36,840 nt of DNA, taken from the NCBI GenBank assembly GCA_021775455.1, contig JAJFHU010000046.1:1-36840 (forward strand), read 5' to 3'. Of the stretch, positions 16,424 through 24,734 are shown in pieces. How positions within the stretch are numbered: the stretch's first letter is position 1; each line of letters begins with the position of its first letter. This DNA is from Hyphomicrobiales bacterium (GTDB lineage Bacteria > Pseudomonadota > Alphaproteobacteria > Rhizobiales > Rhizobiaceae). A program made the translations under genes and the position numbers. The notes below the pieces were generated by a model. That model was not told where the DNA came from. It saw only the letters and a list, made by a program, of their open reading frames with translations, and ran no database searches.

Positions 16424-16953
16424 AGTATCCATCTTCTGACAAGCTTGAGATCATTCGGCTGGTTGAGCACTCACACCTGCCAGTCAAGCAGGCACTGGGG
16501 CGACTGGGTATTCCACGCACGACGTTCTATCGTTGGTATGATCGTTATCAATCTGGTGGCGTTGAGGCGCTTGAGGATAAGGCTTCCCAACCGTTTCGCG
16601 TGTGGAACCGTATTCCCGATGATGTTCGGGATCGGATTGTTGATATGGCACTGGAATACCCGGAACTCTCGCCACGCGAACTGGCAGTGCGGTTTACAGA
16701 CACGCAAAGCTATTTTGTGTCTGAGGCTTCAGTCTATCGCCTGTTAAAAGCCCATGACCTGATCACCAGCCCAGCATTTGTGGTGATCAAGGCTGACAAC
16801 GAGTTCAAGGATAAAACAATCGCGCCCAACCAGATGTGGCAAACAGACTTCACTTATCTCAAGGTCATAGGCTGGGGATGGTTCTACTTGTCGACCATTC
16901 TCGATGACTTCTCGCGCTACATCATTGCCTGGAAGCTGTGTACGACGATGCGG
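16420..16953 (+). pseudogene. IS3-family transposase OrfB, truncated
   Basis: About 178 residues of OrfB: an N-terminal HTH ('VKQALGRLGIPRTTFYRWYD'), a HTH_21-type region ('YPELSPRELAVRF'), and the start of the rve integrase fold with the first catalytic Asp (QTDFTYLK) and the second (ILDDFSRYI). The segment with the catalytic Glu is missing. The frame stays open to 17088 through unrelated DNA, giving a meaningless tail. Confidence 0.85.
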
Positions 16954-16957
16954 TCGA

Positions 16958-17137
16958 ATGCATTGCCAATACACCGCACCATTTTATCTGTTCCTGATTG
17001 CCCCGGTCGCATTGCATGTCTTTGGCATTGTGCCCTTGGGGCCATATGCCTAGTGGATTATGGGCGCGGCGATTTTATTTGGTGGTAAGGTGATCTGGTG
17101 GGCATCCGAAAAAGCATGGGGGAAATATGTCAGTTGA
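16958..17137 (+). pseudogene. C-terminal fragment of an unidentified membrane protein
   Basis: Reading through one TAG (17051-17053), this frame encodes 'FYLFLIAPVALHVFGIVPLG', 'WIMGAAILFGGKVIWWASEK' and a final AWGKYVS: two hydrophobic segments with a positive end, as in the tail of a small membrane protein. It has no start and abuts the IS breakpoint. I do not recognise the family. It is probably the remains of a gene from the metal cargo removed by the IS-linked deletion. Confidence 0.45.
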
Positions 17138-17193
17138 ATCCACCATGCAATACGGCCATTCATTGTCAAATACGGTGAATCCCACTCGTCACA

Positions 17194-17946
17194 CTAACGT
17201 GAAAAAGGGGTAATGACGGCAAGCAGTATTGGCTGATGCAAAAGATATATTGCAAGGCTGTGACGCCCACAAAACGTTAGAAATCTACCAAACCTTGTAA
17301 CTGGTGCTTCGATTGAAAAATGGGTGTCTAGGCCGTTTCTCAGCGACAGACGTGTCAGGGCAATTCCAACCAGCGTTATTCCAAGCCATGGAAAGATGGG
17401 TACTAAATCGATGCTTGAGGGAGGAGACTGCGCAAACCCGATCCAGGCAAGCCACCGACTGTCAAATGCCTCAGAGGTTACAAATAACGGCAGAAACCAT
17501 ACAACAATACCGATTGTAAAAACCAGCGGAATGGGCAATCTCAAAAACAGTATACCCAATAGGCTTGCAATCGCGATAGCCTGTAGAATGCCGTAGAAAA
17601 CAAATGCCGTTTGAAATGTAAAATAGGTCACCACCGTTATGGCGAAGGCTGCCACAACGATAATTAGAACTCGTCGAATCGCTTTTGGCCATATAATCTC
17701 AGAGCGATTGGCCAATACGAGACTTACGCCAACGAGAAACATGAAGGTGCCTGCAAGCGCGCGACCATACGCTATCCAAAGTACATGGTTTGCAAACCCC
17801 GCTGGTATAAGACCGGCAAAAGTCGCATCCCAGACAAGATGAAACACAACCACACCGATGATTGCGAGACCTCTCACCTGGTCGATCACATACAGTCTTG
17901 GCATCGACCGATTCTTTGATCGCGGGCTCGGCAGTGCCATGTTCAT
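17194..17946 (-). CDS. DUF1624 / heparan-alpha-glucosaminide N-acetyltransferase-like membrane protein
   Basis: A 250-residue inner-membrane protein with about seven hydrophobic helices. 'RLYVIDQVRGLAIIGVVVFH' near the N-terminus, with the conserved D-RGLAI and a following His, is the signature of DUF1624/YeiB-type acyltransferases, and 'GRHSLAIYLLHQPILLAVI' is the typical C-terminus. Such proteins transfer acyl groups to extracytoplasmic sugars or are of unknown substrate. The start at 17946 (GGAAG just upstream) follows the ATPase stop by four bases, so it is the last gene of that operon. What it does in metal resistance is unknown. Confidence 0.8.
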   Translation of the reverse strand: MNMALPSPRSKNRSMPRLYVIDQVRGLAIIGVVVFHLVWDATFAGLIPAGFANHVLWIAYGRALAGTFMFLVGVSLVLANRSEIIWPKAIRRVLIIVVAAFAITVVTYFTFQTAFVFYGILQAIAIASLLGILFLRLPIPLVFTIGIVVWFLPLFVTSEAFDSRWLAWIGFAQSPPSSIDLVPIFPWLGITLVGIALTRLSLRNGLDTHFSIEAPVTRFGRFLTFCGRHSLAIYLLHQPILLAVITPFSR

Positions 17947-17950
17947 CTTC

Positions 17951-20128
17951 CTAGCGTACTGGTTCAATTCCGTTCCAACGCAGAAGTCGCATTGCGTTTA
18001 GGGTAACGAGCACCGTCGCCCCCGTGTCTGCCAGGATCGCAGGCCATAACCCTGTAATGCCAAGAACTGTGGTAACGAGAAACACCGCCTTGAGACCAAG
18101 CGCTATCGTAATATTCTGGATGATATTTCGCATTGTGCCGCGTGACAGTGCAATCATTGATGGAACGTCCATCACTCGGGCGTGCAATGCAGCCGCATCT
18201 GCAGTCTCCAACGCGACGTCCGTTCCCCCGCCCATAGCAATGCCGACATCGGCCATGGCCAGTGCCGGTGCGTCATTGATGCCATCGCCAACTTTTGCAA
18301 CCCATTCTCCCGCCGACTTCAGTTCGGAGACAATTTTCTGCTTGTCATCCGGCAGGAGTTCTGATCTGCACTCGATACCCAATACTTCAGCAATCGCGGA
18401 TGCGGTCCGCGCGTTGTCACCGGTCAACATTACTGCTCGAACTTCGAGATCGCTCAGTTTTTGTAGGGCTTGTATGGCGTCTTGCCTAGGTTCGTCGCGC
18501 ATTGCAATAGCGCCAATAACCTCACCGTTCCCAACTAAAACGGCAACCGAGTTGCCGGAGCTGTTGAGAACTTCGATGCGGTCTGTGATGGCTTTGGGTA
18601 TATCGGCCATTTCTGAGGCGGCACTGGGTGATCCCAGGAACAGATTGATTCCATCAATTGTACCTTCAACGCCTTTGCCTGCAACCGCACGAGAATTTTG
18701 GGATGCCCTGACTTTAATTGCTTGTTGGGATGCTTTTTCCAGAATTGATACTGCAAGTGGGTGGCTGGAACCAGCTTCCAGAGTAGCGGCAAGACGCAGG
18801 ACATCTTCCGACTCTCGCGTTCCGGCAATAATTTCGGTCACCTTTGGCCGACCCTCGGTCAAAGTCCCGGTCTTATCGAAAGCGACAATGGTAATCTTTC
18901 CGAGCGTCTCCAAGACCGCGCCTCCCTTCATCAGCAAACCGCGCCGCGCGCCTGATGCGAGACTGGCCGCGATTGCAGCGGGCGTAGAAATAACCAAGGC
19001 GCAGGGGCATCCAATGAGGATCACCGCCAACCCCTTGTAGACCCATTCCGACCAGTTCCCACCGAAGAATACGGGTGGAACGGATGCGACCAAAATGGCG
19101 AACACTATGACGCCAGGCGTATAGTACTTTGAAAACCGGTCAATAAACCGCTGGGTTGGGGCTTTGGAATCTTGCGCCTCCTCAACAAGTTTAACGACGC
19201 GGGCAATTGTGTTGTCTTCTTGCGCCGCCGTCACTTCAATAGTGATTTGGCCATCTTCGTTTATAGTCCCGGCAAATACTGTATCGCCCGTCTCCTTGCG
19301 TTTTGGCATCGATTCACCGGTAACGGGTGCTTCGTTTATTGCGCTTATGCCTTCGACAATAACCCCATCCGCAGGAAGACGGTCTCCTGGACGAACAAGA
19401 ACCAGCGCACCAACGTTCAGGGAGGAGGCTTGCACTTCGCTGGTAATACCATTTTGAAGGAGCAGTGCGGTTTGGGGTACAAGTTCTCCTAGGGCTTGAA
19501 TACTGGACCGCGCACGTCCCGCCGCAACCCCTTCCAGAAGTTCGCCGACGAGGAAAAGAAATACGACTACCGCTGCTTCTTCGCTAGCATCGATGAATAG
19601 AGCACCAATTGCGGCTATGCTCATCAAAGTTTCGATTGTGAACGGCATGCCGTTAACTGCCGAAACTGCTGCTCGGCGAGCTATTGGAACCAGCCCGACC
19701 GTCATGGCAGCTATATATCCCCAAGGATCTGTAAACGGAAAAATGGTCGCAACTGCAAATGCTGCTGCAACTGCCAATCCGCATACAATGGTTAGCTTAG
19801 CCTTCGACGACGCCCACCAGGGACCGTGTTCAACATCGTGACTGTGGTTGTGAGAATTATCCTGCTCTCCATCTAACCCCTCACCTTTTGAAGAGCGATC
19901 CGGCGATGCCATATATCCGAGCTTACCTATTTTTTTGACGAGTCCTTCGAGATCGGCGGAAGGGCCGTGCTTCACACGGAGTTTTCCGGACATAACAGAC
20001 ACATTTACATCGTTAATTCCGTCGAGGCTCCGGGCGACATTTTCAATTTTGGACGCACAACTTGCGCAGTCCATCCCTTCAACCCGAAACAGTGTTTCAA
20101 AAATTTGCTCTGCCATGAGACCCTGCAT
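17951..20128 (-). CDS. Heavy-metal P1B-type ATPase (Zn/Cd/Pb class)
   Basis: A 725-residue efflux pump. It has one N-terminal metal-binding domain (GMDCASC, about residues 18-24), a His-rich linker ('DNSHNHSHDVEHG'), the transmembrane CPC motif GCPCALVIST, the phosphorylation site FDKTGTLTEG, the HP motif SSHPLA, the nucleotide hinge MLTGDN and GDGINDAPALA. The CPC motif plus His-rich region and the C-terminal membrane part fit ZntA/CadA-like Zn2+/Cd2+/Pb2+ export rather than CopA. Its promoter contains a MerR-type operator identical to the one before the MerR gene at 25148. M5 (20116) is an alternative start. Confidence 0.93.
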   Translation of the reverse strand: MQGLMAEQIFETLFRVEGMDCASCASKIENVARSLDGINDVNVSVMSGKLRVKHGPSADLEGLVKKIGKLGYMASPDRSSKGEGLDGEQDNSHNHSHDVEHGPWWASSKAKLTIVCGLAVAAAFAVATIFPFTDPWGYIAAMTVGLVPIARRAAVSAVNGMPFTIETLMSIAAIGALFIDASEEAAVVVFLFLVGELLEGVAAGRARSSIQALGELVPQTALLLQNGITSEVQASSLNVGALVLVRPGDRLPADGVIVEGISAINEAPVTGESMPKRKETGDTVFAGTINEDGQITIEVTAAQEDNTIARVVKLVEEAQDSKAPTQRFIDRFSKYYTPGVIVFAILVASVPPVFFGGNWSEWVYKGLAVILIGCPCALVISTPAAIAASLASGARRGLLMKGGAVLETLGKITIVAFDKTGTLTEGRPKVTEIIAGTRESEDVLRLAATLEAGSSHPLAVSILEKASQQAIKVRASQNSRAVAGKGVEGTIDGINLFLGSPSAASEMADIPKAITDRIEVLNSSGNSVAVLVGNGEVIGAIAMRDEPRQDAIQALQKLSDLEVRAVMLTGDNARTASAIAEVLGIECRSELLPDDKQKIVSELKSAGEWVAKVGDGINDAPALAMADVGIAMGGGTDVALETADAAALHARVMDVPSMIALSRGTMRNIIQNITIALGLKAVFLVTTVLGITGLWPAILADTGATVLVTLNAMRLLRWNGIEPVR

Positions 20129-20152
20129 CGACTCGTTGATTTCAACAGAAAC

Positions 20153-20180
20153 ATAATCCCTCTAGTGACTAGAGCTTCAA
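20153..20180 (-). promoter_or_regulatory. MerR-controlled promoter of the P1B ATPase gene
   Basis: On the minus strand TTGAAG, a 19-base spacer and TATGTT enclose the dyad CTCTAGTCACTAGAG (20160-20174). An over-long spacer centred on a dyad is the hallmark of MerR-family activation. The dyad is identical to that at 25167-25181. Confidence 0.8.
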
Positions 20181-20460
20181 GTCCTTTCTTTGGCGATTTG
20201 CCTTGGTGGGTCTTGACGATTCTTTCCCTCGGCATCTTGTCATTTCTAGCTTTCACTTGGTTACGTACCCAACGCACAATCGAGGCCTAGTTTACGAGAT
20301 GATCATTGTTGGCGCGCTGGGAAATGTGACGGACCGACTTCGCTTTGGAGCGGTAATGGATTTATTGGATGCCTCCTTGGGAACCAGGCTTTGACCGGGG
20401 TTCAATCTGGCCGATATTGCTGTGGCATGCAGTGTGGTGCTGTCTGGCGAAGGGTACTAG
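20180..20460 (+). pseudogene. lspA: Decayed prolipoprotein signal peptidase (lspA-like)
   Basis: The first part (20180-20290) reads FFGDLPWWVLTILSLGI and a membrane span; after a frame change near 20283 it continues as 'IIVGALGNVTDRLRFGAVMD' and, after an in-frame TGA at 20392-20394 where LspA has Trp, PGFNLADIAVA. These are the two catalytic-Asp regions of signal peptidase II. The N-terminal about 50 residues are missing, so the gene has a truncation, a frameshift and a nonsense change. lspA-like genes are known neighbours of cadA/pbrA and MerR regulators (the pbr system), so it was part of the original resistance set. Confidence 0.75.
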
Positions 20461-20575
20461 GCCATCAATGCTGACTTGTTTGGGCAAATTTTACTCAGCT
20501 ATCGCAATGATGCAAAATTGGTATTGTCACATTTTGGCCGTGGATCGTTCCCGGCATCGTGCTACCTTCAAATTC

Positions 20576-21172
20576 TCAACTGCCTGTTCGCTTCAAATCT
20601 TCCCAGGTATTGGGATTGTATTGAGACTGCCGCTTAGAATAGGTTATCTCCGCATCTCGCCACAAAAGAACTTTCTCTTCCAGATTATCCAAGATGTAGT
20701 CACCCATATCTGTGGAAACGGTGAGCACAGCATGTCCGCCCCCATCTCTATTATATCCAACCGTCATCAATAGGGAGCCCAGTGGGAACCCTTGTTCCGC
20801 GAGCATTTTACGCTTAAGCAGCGCATAATCTTCACAGTCGCCAGCTTTTTCTGGAAGCGTCCAGTACTCTTCGACTCCAAAAATTTGGAGGTCAGTCATC
20901 GGCTTTATAGAGGTATTGACTGAGGAATTGATTTCCACAATCTGGCGCCAGCGGTCGCGGCTTAATTTCACAACGTTTGGTTCAGCTGGTTCACTACAGT
21001 TTTTCGGATCGCTTCTGCAATATTCATAGTAGCCAATGGGTATGGAGGTTCGGCCAAATGTTTGCATTGTTTTTGAATTTGCCGGTTGATCTGGGTTCAA
21101 ATGAACTGCATTTGCGTTGGCGAAATTTATAGACGCTACTATTCCAATAATGACCATCGAAATCGTTTTCAT
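20576..21172 (-). CDS. Transglutaminase-like cysteine peptidase (BTLCP family)
   Basis: A 198-residue exported protein. ATG 21172 follows GGGGAAGG and gives a signal peptide (MKTISMVIIGIVASINFANA). The papain-like triad is visible: Cys in GDCEDYALLK, His in GGGHAVLTV and Asp in YILDNL. These are the marks of bacterial transglutaminase-like cysteine proteinases (formerly DUF920), periplasmic and elsewhere tied to processing of surface proteins such as LapG targets. Conserved Trp/Pro segment 'GVEEYWTLPEKAGDCEDYA' agrees. Its place among L,D-transpeptidases suggests an envelope role; the substrate is unknown. The interval 21240-21472 upstream contains no gene. Confidence 0.88.
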   Translation of the reverse strand: MKTISMVIIGIVASINFANANAVHLNPDQPANSKTMQTFGRTSIPIGYYEYCRSDPKNCSEPAEPNVVKLSRDRWRQIVEINSSVNTSIKPMTDLQIFGVEEYWTLPEKAGDCEDYALLKRKMLAEQGFPLGSLLMTVGYNRDGGGHAVLTVSTDMGDYILDNLEEKVLLWRDAEITYSKRQSQYNPNTWEDLKRTGS

Positions 21173-21472
21173 AGCAATACCTTCCCCAAGTTCTTGTGGG
21201 AAGAGGCTACAAAAAAAGTACGAATTCCGTACCAACACCAGCTACCGCTTTTGAATCAAATTGTTTGAAAAACCTTAGAATGGTGAAAACACAATGCTAA
21301 CCATTAGAAGGTTGGACATCCAATTTCAGCACACTTATTGAAGATCAATTGTTGGTTCACTTTTTACTGCTTTCTCGCTCAACTAAATTGCAAACTTGTC
21401 AACTTTAGAGTTGCTAAGCACAAACTAGCTCCGTTTCGGGTGGTTGTGGCGTGCGTCCTGATACTGTTCTCT

Positions 21473-21973
21473 CTACCCGTGATGATGATCAATTGGGGGC
21501 GAACCGAATGGTTTTAGCTCGGCCTCGACTGGAATTATCCGGCCATCCGTCAAGGCGACGTTAAGGATTACACGTTGGCCTGCAATTAAGGATCCGCTAG
21601 GCTTTGAAAGCATAAGATGGATCCCGCCCCTTTTCATCACCAATTCGGATTTCCCTGGAACTGCCAAAGGTTGAGTAATTGGACGCATTCTTGCAACATT
21701 TTCAATAATCTGGGTTCGATGCAATTGGACGTTTCCAAATGCTTCACTGTCAACTTGCTTCAAATATACTGTTTCAGACTTACCATTCCAGAGCACCAGG
21801 TATCCCGCAAGCACCGGTGCATCCGGTGGCCTCAGAATAATTTCAGCATATTCAATAAAGACTGCTGTTTCTGTTTCAGTGCCTTGATTGTTTTGTGCCA
21901 AACCGAAATTAACAAAACTCATCATTGCAAGACCAGCAATTATTGGGCCACGGAAAGCGAATTTCCACGTCAT
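21473..21973 (-). CDS. Periplasmic copper chaperone PCu(A)C
   Basis: A 166-residue protein with an N-terminal signal segment ('GPIIAGLAMMSFVNFGLA'). The copper site of the PCu(A)C family, H-x10-M ... H-x-M, is present as LHRTQIIENVARM followed by GGIHLML. The C-terminus ends DHHHG, an extra metal-binding tail. The family carries Cu(I) in the periplasm, usually to cytochrome oxidase or in copper handling. ATG 21973 is preferred (GAGG six bases upstream); 21979 and a TTG at 21985 are alternatives. It lies nine bases after the L,D-transpeptidase gene's end, apparently in one operon. Confidence 0.9.
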   Translation of the reverse strand: MTWKFAFRGPIIAGLAMMSFVNFGLAQNNQGTETETAVFIEYAEIILRPPDAPVLAGYLVLWNGKSETVYLKQVDSEAFGNVQLHRTQIIENVARMRPITQPLAVPGKSELVMKRGGIHLMLSKPSGSLIAGQRVILNVALTDGRIIPVEAELKPFGSPPIDHHHG

Positions 21974-21994
21974 GTACATCCTCAATTCATCATC

Positions 21995-22675
21995 TTAAGT
22001 GACAACTATTGCCGCATTTGTGACGGCCCTCATATAAAGATCAATTACATCCTGATTCATCATCCGAACGCAACCGGCAGAAACCGCTTTACCAATGGTC
22101 CAATATTCGGGTGTGCCATGAATCCGATAAAGCGTATCTTCTTTGCCTTGGAAAATGTAGAGCGCTCTTGAGCCAAGTGGGTTATGCAATCCCGGCGGCA
22201 TCCCGCCATTTTCCTCACTATAAACTGAAAGCTCTGGTTGACGATCAATCATTTCTTTCGGAGGTGTCCATTTTGGCCACTCTTGTTTCCATCCAATTCG
22301 GGCCCGACCGGACCACTCAAATCCAGCGCGACCGAGGCCAACTCCATACCGCATGGCCTTGCCTCCTTCTTGCACAAGATAAAGATAGAACTTCTTTGTA
22401 TCCACAATTACCGTACCCACTATCTCTGTGGTCGGATATTCCACTTGCCTTCGGTAATATTCTTTTGGAACCTTTTTCAAATCAACCGCAGGGATTGGGA
22501 ACCGCTCGTTTGGCAATGCGCTATAGATGGCTTCCTCAACACTCTGGTCTAGATCTTGTTTTTGCCGATTTATTGATAGCGAATTTATTTCGGTTATCCT
22601 TGCGCAACCGGTGACAGTTAAGCCGCTAAGCGCTAGAGAACCTGATAAAAATCGCCGTCTTGAATAAATTTTCAT
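21995..22675 (-). CDS. L,D-transpeptidase (YkuD), Tat/lipoprotein-type signal
   Basis: A 226-residue protein. The N-terminus has RRRFLSGS, a twin-arginine motif, followed by a hydrophobic run and a lipobox-like TVTGCA, so the mature protein may be an anchored lipoprotein. The YkuD domain carries 'IVDTKKFYLYLV', 'GLHNPLGSRALYIF' and the active-site region 'IHGTPEYWTIGKAVSAGCVR' with His and Cys. It forms 3-3 crosslinks in peptidoglycan or ties proteins to it. A paralogue lies at 23623-24183. The first gene of the pair that precedes it (22921-23271) encodes a small Cys protein, as in the second copy. Confidence 0.93.
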   Translation of the reverse strand: MKIYSRRRFLSGSLALSGLTVTGCARITEINSLSINRQKQDLDQSVEEAIYSALPNERFPIPAVDLKKVPKEYYRRQVEYPTTEIVGTVIVDTKKFYLYLVQEGGKAMRYGVGLGRAGFEWSGRARIGWKQEWPKWTPPKEMIDRQPELSVYSEENGGMPPGLHNPLGSRALYIFQGKEDTLYRIHGTPEYWTIGKAVSAGCVRMMNQDVIDLYMRAVTNAAIVVT

Positions 22676-22920
22676 GACGCTTACTCAACCTCCCTTTGGA
22701 GATAGTGAGGGGTAATCTCTAATTGAATTTTGAAAATGAAAAATTGCAAGTAATCCTGATCTCTTGAGTTTGAACTCATACTTGCGATTGTCTGAAGCAA
22801 ATACCAAATGTGGGTTGCACAAGACAATTTGTCTTTGTGAAATCATACATAGTCTCCGTACAAAATAATTGCTGATAAAGCGATTTTACTCGCCATTTTG
22901 ATCACTAAACTTGTTGGCAA

Positions 22921-23271
22921 TCAAACAATTGGCGGTCGGAAAAGAATATGGTTTTCACGCTTTTCAAGCGCTTTTGGATTAGATGGGACGTGCTCTTGGA
23001 AGGATTTAATTGCATAGGTTGTTTCAATTGAAATCAGAAGTTTGCACTCCAGCGGAGAATGCGTGGAAAGACCCGCCAAATCAAACATCTGTCTACTGCA
23101 ACATTCGACGGCTAGTTCGTCGGATTGTTGGTCCATGACAAAACTTGCAGTCTGCACATTAGCTACAGTTGTGGTTCGGTTGGAAAAAGCTCTGGAATCG
23201 TCAACAATTCCCACAATGCTGTGCATTGCGGTAAAGACTATCAGAAAAAAAACTGTACCCCATTTTCGCAT
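22921..23271 (-). CDS. Small exported Cys-bearing protein, copy 1
   Basis: A 116-residue protein with an N-terminal signal (MRKWGTVFFLIVFTAMHSIV). It shares with the protein at 24254-24607 the MRK start, a hydrophobic leader, a central CC pair (ECCSRQ here, RCCDKQ there), a later Cys and an identical C-terminal end, LFRPPIV. The plan resembles DUF2946/CopL-like periplasmic proteins from copper clusters, which also end near RPP, but this copy lacks the usual His-rich part, so the link is tentative. It precedes the L,D-transpeptidase gene at 22675 by 245 bases, in which I see no further gene. Confidence 0.65.
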   Translation of the reverse strand: MRKWGTVFFLIVFTAMHSIVGIVDDSRAFSNRTTTVANVQTASFVMDQQSDELAVECCSRQMFDLAGLSTHSPLECKLLISIETTYAIKSFQEHVPSNPKALEKRENHILFRPPIV

Positions 23272-23369
23272 AGAAATTTTTTACCCAAAAATTGTTAACA
23301 GGTCGATACTCAATGATTCACGCAATTATGAGCCAAACATACGCTGACTGTCCTAGTCCTTCATTGCTG

Positions 23370-23531
23370 CTATACTCTTCGATGACCGTCGATGATGTAG
23401 CGGCCCAGTGCAACAATCGTCACAAGTAGTAACAGAATGACAAGAAATGTCGTGCCGGATATGAAAACCATACTCAGCCAATCGACTACGCCACACTGAT
23501 TGTTCGATAACATGTGATTGTTTCCCTTCAT
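23370..23531 (-). CDS. 53-residue single-span membrane protein
   Basis: ATG at 23531, TAG at 23372-23370. The product begins MKGNNHMLSNNQCGVVDWLS and has one strong membrane helix ('VFISGTTFLVILLLLVTIVA') followed by a positively charged end (GRYIIDGHRRV). The composition is fully protein-like, unlike the overlapping longer frame. It lies between an L,D-transpeptidase gene and the small Cys protein, all on the same strand. No family recognised. The ribosome-binding site is weak (GTGAG). Confidence 0.55.
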   Translation of the reverse strand: MKGNNHMLSNNQCGVVDWLSMVFISGTTFLVILLLLVTIVALGRYIIDGHRRV

Positions 23532-23622
23532 ATTCACTCACACAAATAGGTACCTTTCTCGCCATCATTGATCTCAAAATTTCTCAGCTGTTTGTTCCGG
23601 CGTTGTTTCGGCCGCCAGTCCA

Positions 23623-24183
23623 TTATAGGACTACCACCTTCGCCCCAACCGCAACGCGTTCATAAAGCTCAATAACGTGATCATTGATCATACGTATGCA
23701 ACCGTTCGAAACCGACTGTCCGATTGAAGACGGCTGATTTGTACCGTGAATGCGAAAATAGGTGTCCTGATTGCCCAAATACAAATAAAGTGCTCTGGCG
23801 CCGAGCGGATTGTTCGGTCCACCAGGCACTCCGTTCGCAAATTTGGCGTATTTCTTAGGGTCACGTCGAATCATATTCTGCGTTGGTGTCCAACTCGGCC
23901 ATTCGGCTTTACGCCCAATGCGGGCTTTGCCCTTAAATGCTAGGCCAGCCTTGCCGACACCGACACCATATCGTCGTGCCCGCCCAAAAGATTGAACGAG
24001 ATAAAGATAGTGATTAGCCGTATCAATGACAATTGTCCCCGACGCATATCCGGTAAAACGCACCGATTGCGGGAGGTATTTTGGACTAAGCTTAAAATTA
24101 CTAGTGTTGTGGGCGCGGGCTGGAATTGTCGCTGCTAGAATTCCCAATCCACCACCCAATACGAAAAGTCGTCTTGTAAACAT
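23623..24183 (-). CDS. L,D-transpeptidase (YkuD), second copy
   Basis: A 186-residue protein with a twin-arginine-like leader (FTRRLFVLGGGLGILAATI, signal cleavage near ARA). The YkuD domain shows 'TIVIDTANHYLYLVQSFGRA', 'GGPNNPLGARALYLYLGN' and the catalytic 'RIHGTNQPSSIGQSVSNGCI' followed by RM, so the His and Cys are present. It is clearly paralogous to the protein at 21995-22675 over the catalytic domain but has a shorter N-terminus and no lipobox. TGGAG is about seven bases upstream of the ATG. Like the first copy it follows a gene for a small Cys-bearing protein. Confidence 0.93.
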   Translation of the reverse strand: MFTRRLFVLGGGLGILAATIPARAHNTSNFKLSPKYLPQSVRFTGYASGTIVIDTANHYLYLVQSFGRARRYGVGVGKAGLAFKGKARIGRKAEWPSWTPTQNMIRRDPKKYAKFANGVPGGPNNPLGARALYLYLGNQDTYFRIHGTNQPSSIGQSVSNGCIRMINDHVIELYERVAVGAKVVVL

Positions 24184-24253
24184 GTTTCTGCTCCAGATTG
24201 TTTGAATGTCCTTGAGGTGCGTCGACCTGGTAAGTCGGCTGGTAATTCAAAAT

Positions 24254-24607
24254 TCAAACGATCGGAGGGCGAAAAAGGAAACAAAACTTTTCTGAATTGA
24301 TTAATGGAGACGCCGCAAATTCAGGAATTTGCTTGAAGTCAAGAAAATTGGCGCCAGCTACACCAACAACTGCACCGCAGTCAGCGATACAGTGTGATCC
24401 AGTTGAATGGTGCCTCGGGGACTGTTTATCGCAACACCTAACTGCGGTCGTTTTATTAGATTTTTTATACGCAGTCGTGTAAGCGCTATCGATTGATAAC
24501 TGAATGCTTTTGTCACCGTAGTTATCCAAACTAGATGCTGCTACGCCTGAAATAAAATGCGTAGTCGCCAAAAGCACGATAATGAAGATTGTGGCTACTT
24601 TTCTCAT
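24254..24607 (-). CDS. Small exported Cys/His-bearing protein, copy 2
   Basis: A 117-residue protein from ATG 24607 with a signal peptide (MRKVATIFIIVLLATTHFIS). It has a CC pair (VRCCDKQ), a His/Cys patch (PRHHSTGSHCIADCG) that could bind metal, and the terminal FLFRPPIV shared with the protein at 22921-23271. The HC-x3-C-G patch resembles DUF2946/CopL-like proteins of copper resistance. A longer in-frame start at 24694 would add non-signal residues and is less likely. It lies next to the MerR gene and before the second L,D-transpeptidase. Confidence 0.65.
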   Translation of the reverse strand: MRKVATIFIIVLLATTHFISGVAASSLDNYGDKSIQLSIDSAYTTAYKKSNKTTAVRCCDKQSPRHHSTGSHCIADCGAVVGVAGANFLDFKQIPEFAASPLINSEKFCFLFRPPIV

Positions 24608-24734
24608 TAATGGCCTATACCCTAACCTGATTGAAGATGCCATATCTGACAGATAAACCCTTTGTGACAAATGCGTGACGGAAAATATTTCCAAGTCAAG
24701 ATCTTTGCAAAGAGTGCGCTTGTTTCAACCGATG

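Larger units (their letters stand above)
15963..16953 (+). mobile_element. IS3-family element, right part deleted
   Basis: The left end is placed at TGTCTGACATC (15963 on), followed by a leader, orfA and the first half of orfB. Similarity to an IS3-type OrfB ends abruptly after 'AWKLCTTMR' near 16953, and the sequence changes to a membrane-protein fragment. The right inverted repeat is gone, so the copy is immobile. A relic of a related left end is at 903-990. Confidence 0.75.

Noticed and set aside
16975-17137. In-frame TAG as a recoding event in a membrane protein
   Set aside because: The fragment lacks a start and abuts a deletion breakpoint, so simple decay is enough.
18024-19040. 338-codon open frame opposite the P1B ATPase gene
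   Set aside because: Shadow of the ATPase coding strand; Ser/Ala/Thr-rich composition and no ribosome-binding site.
23353-23577. 74-codon frame overlapping the 53-residue membrane protein
   Set aside because: Composition is irregular and Cys/His/Arg-heavy, whereas the alternative frame encodes a clean membrane helix.
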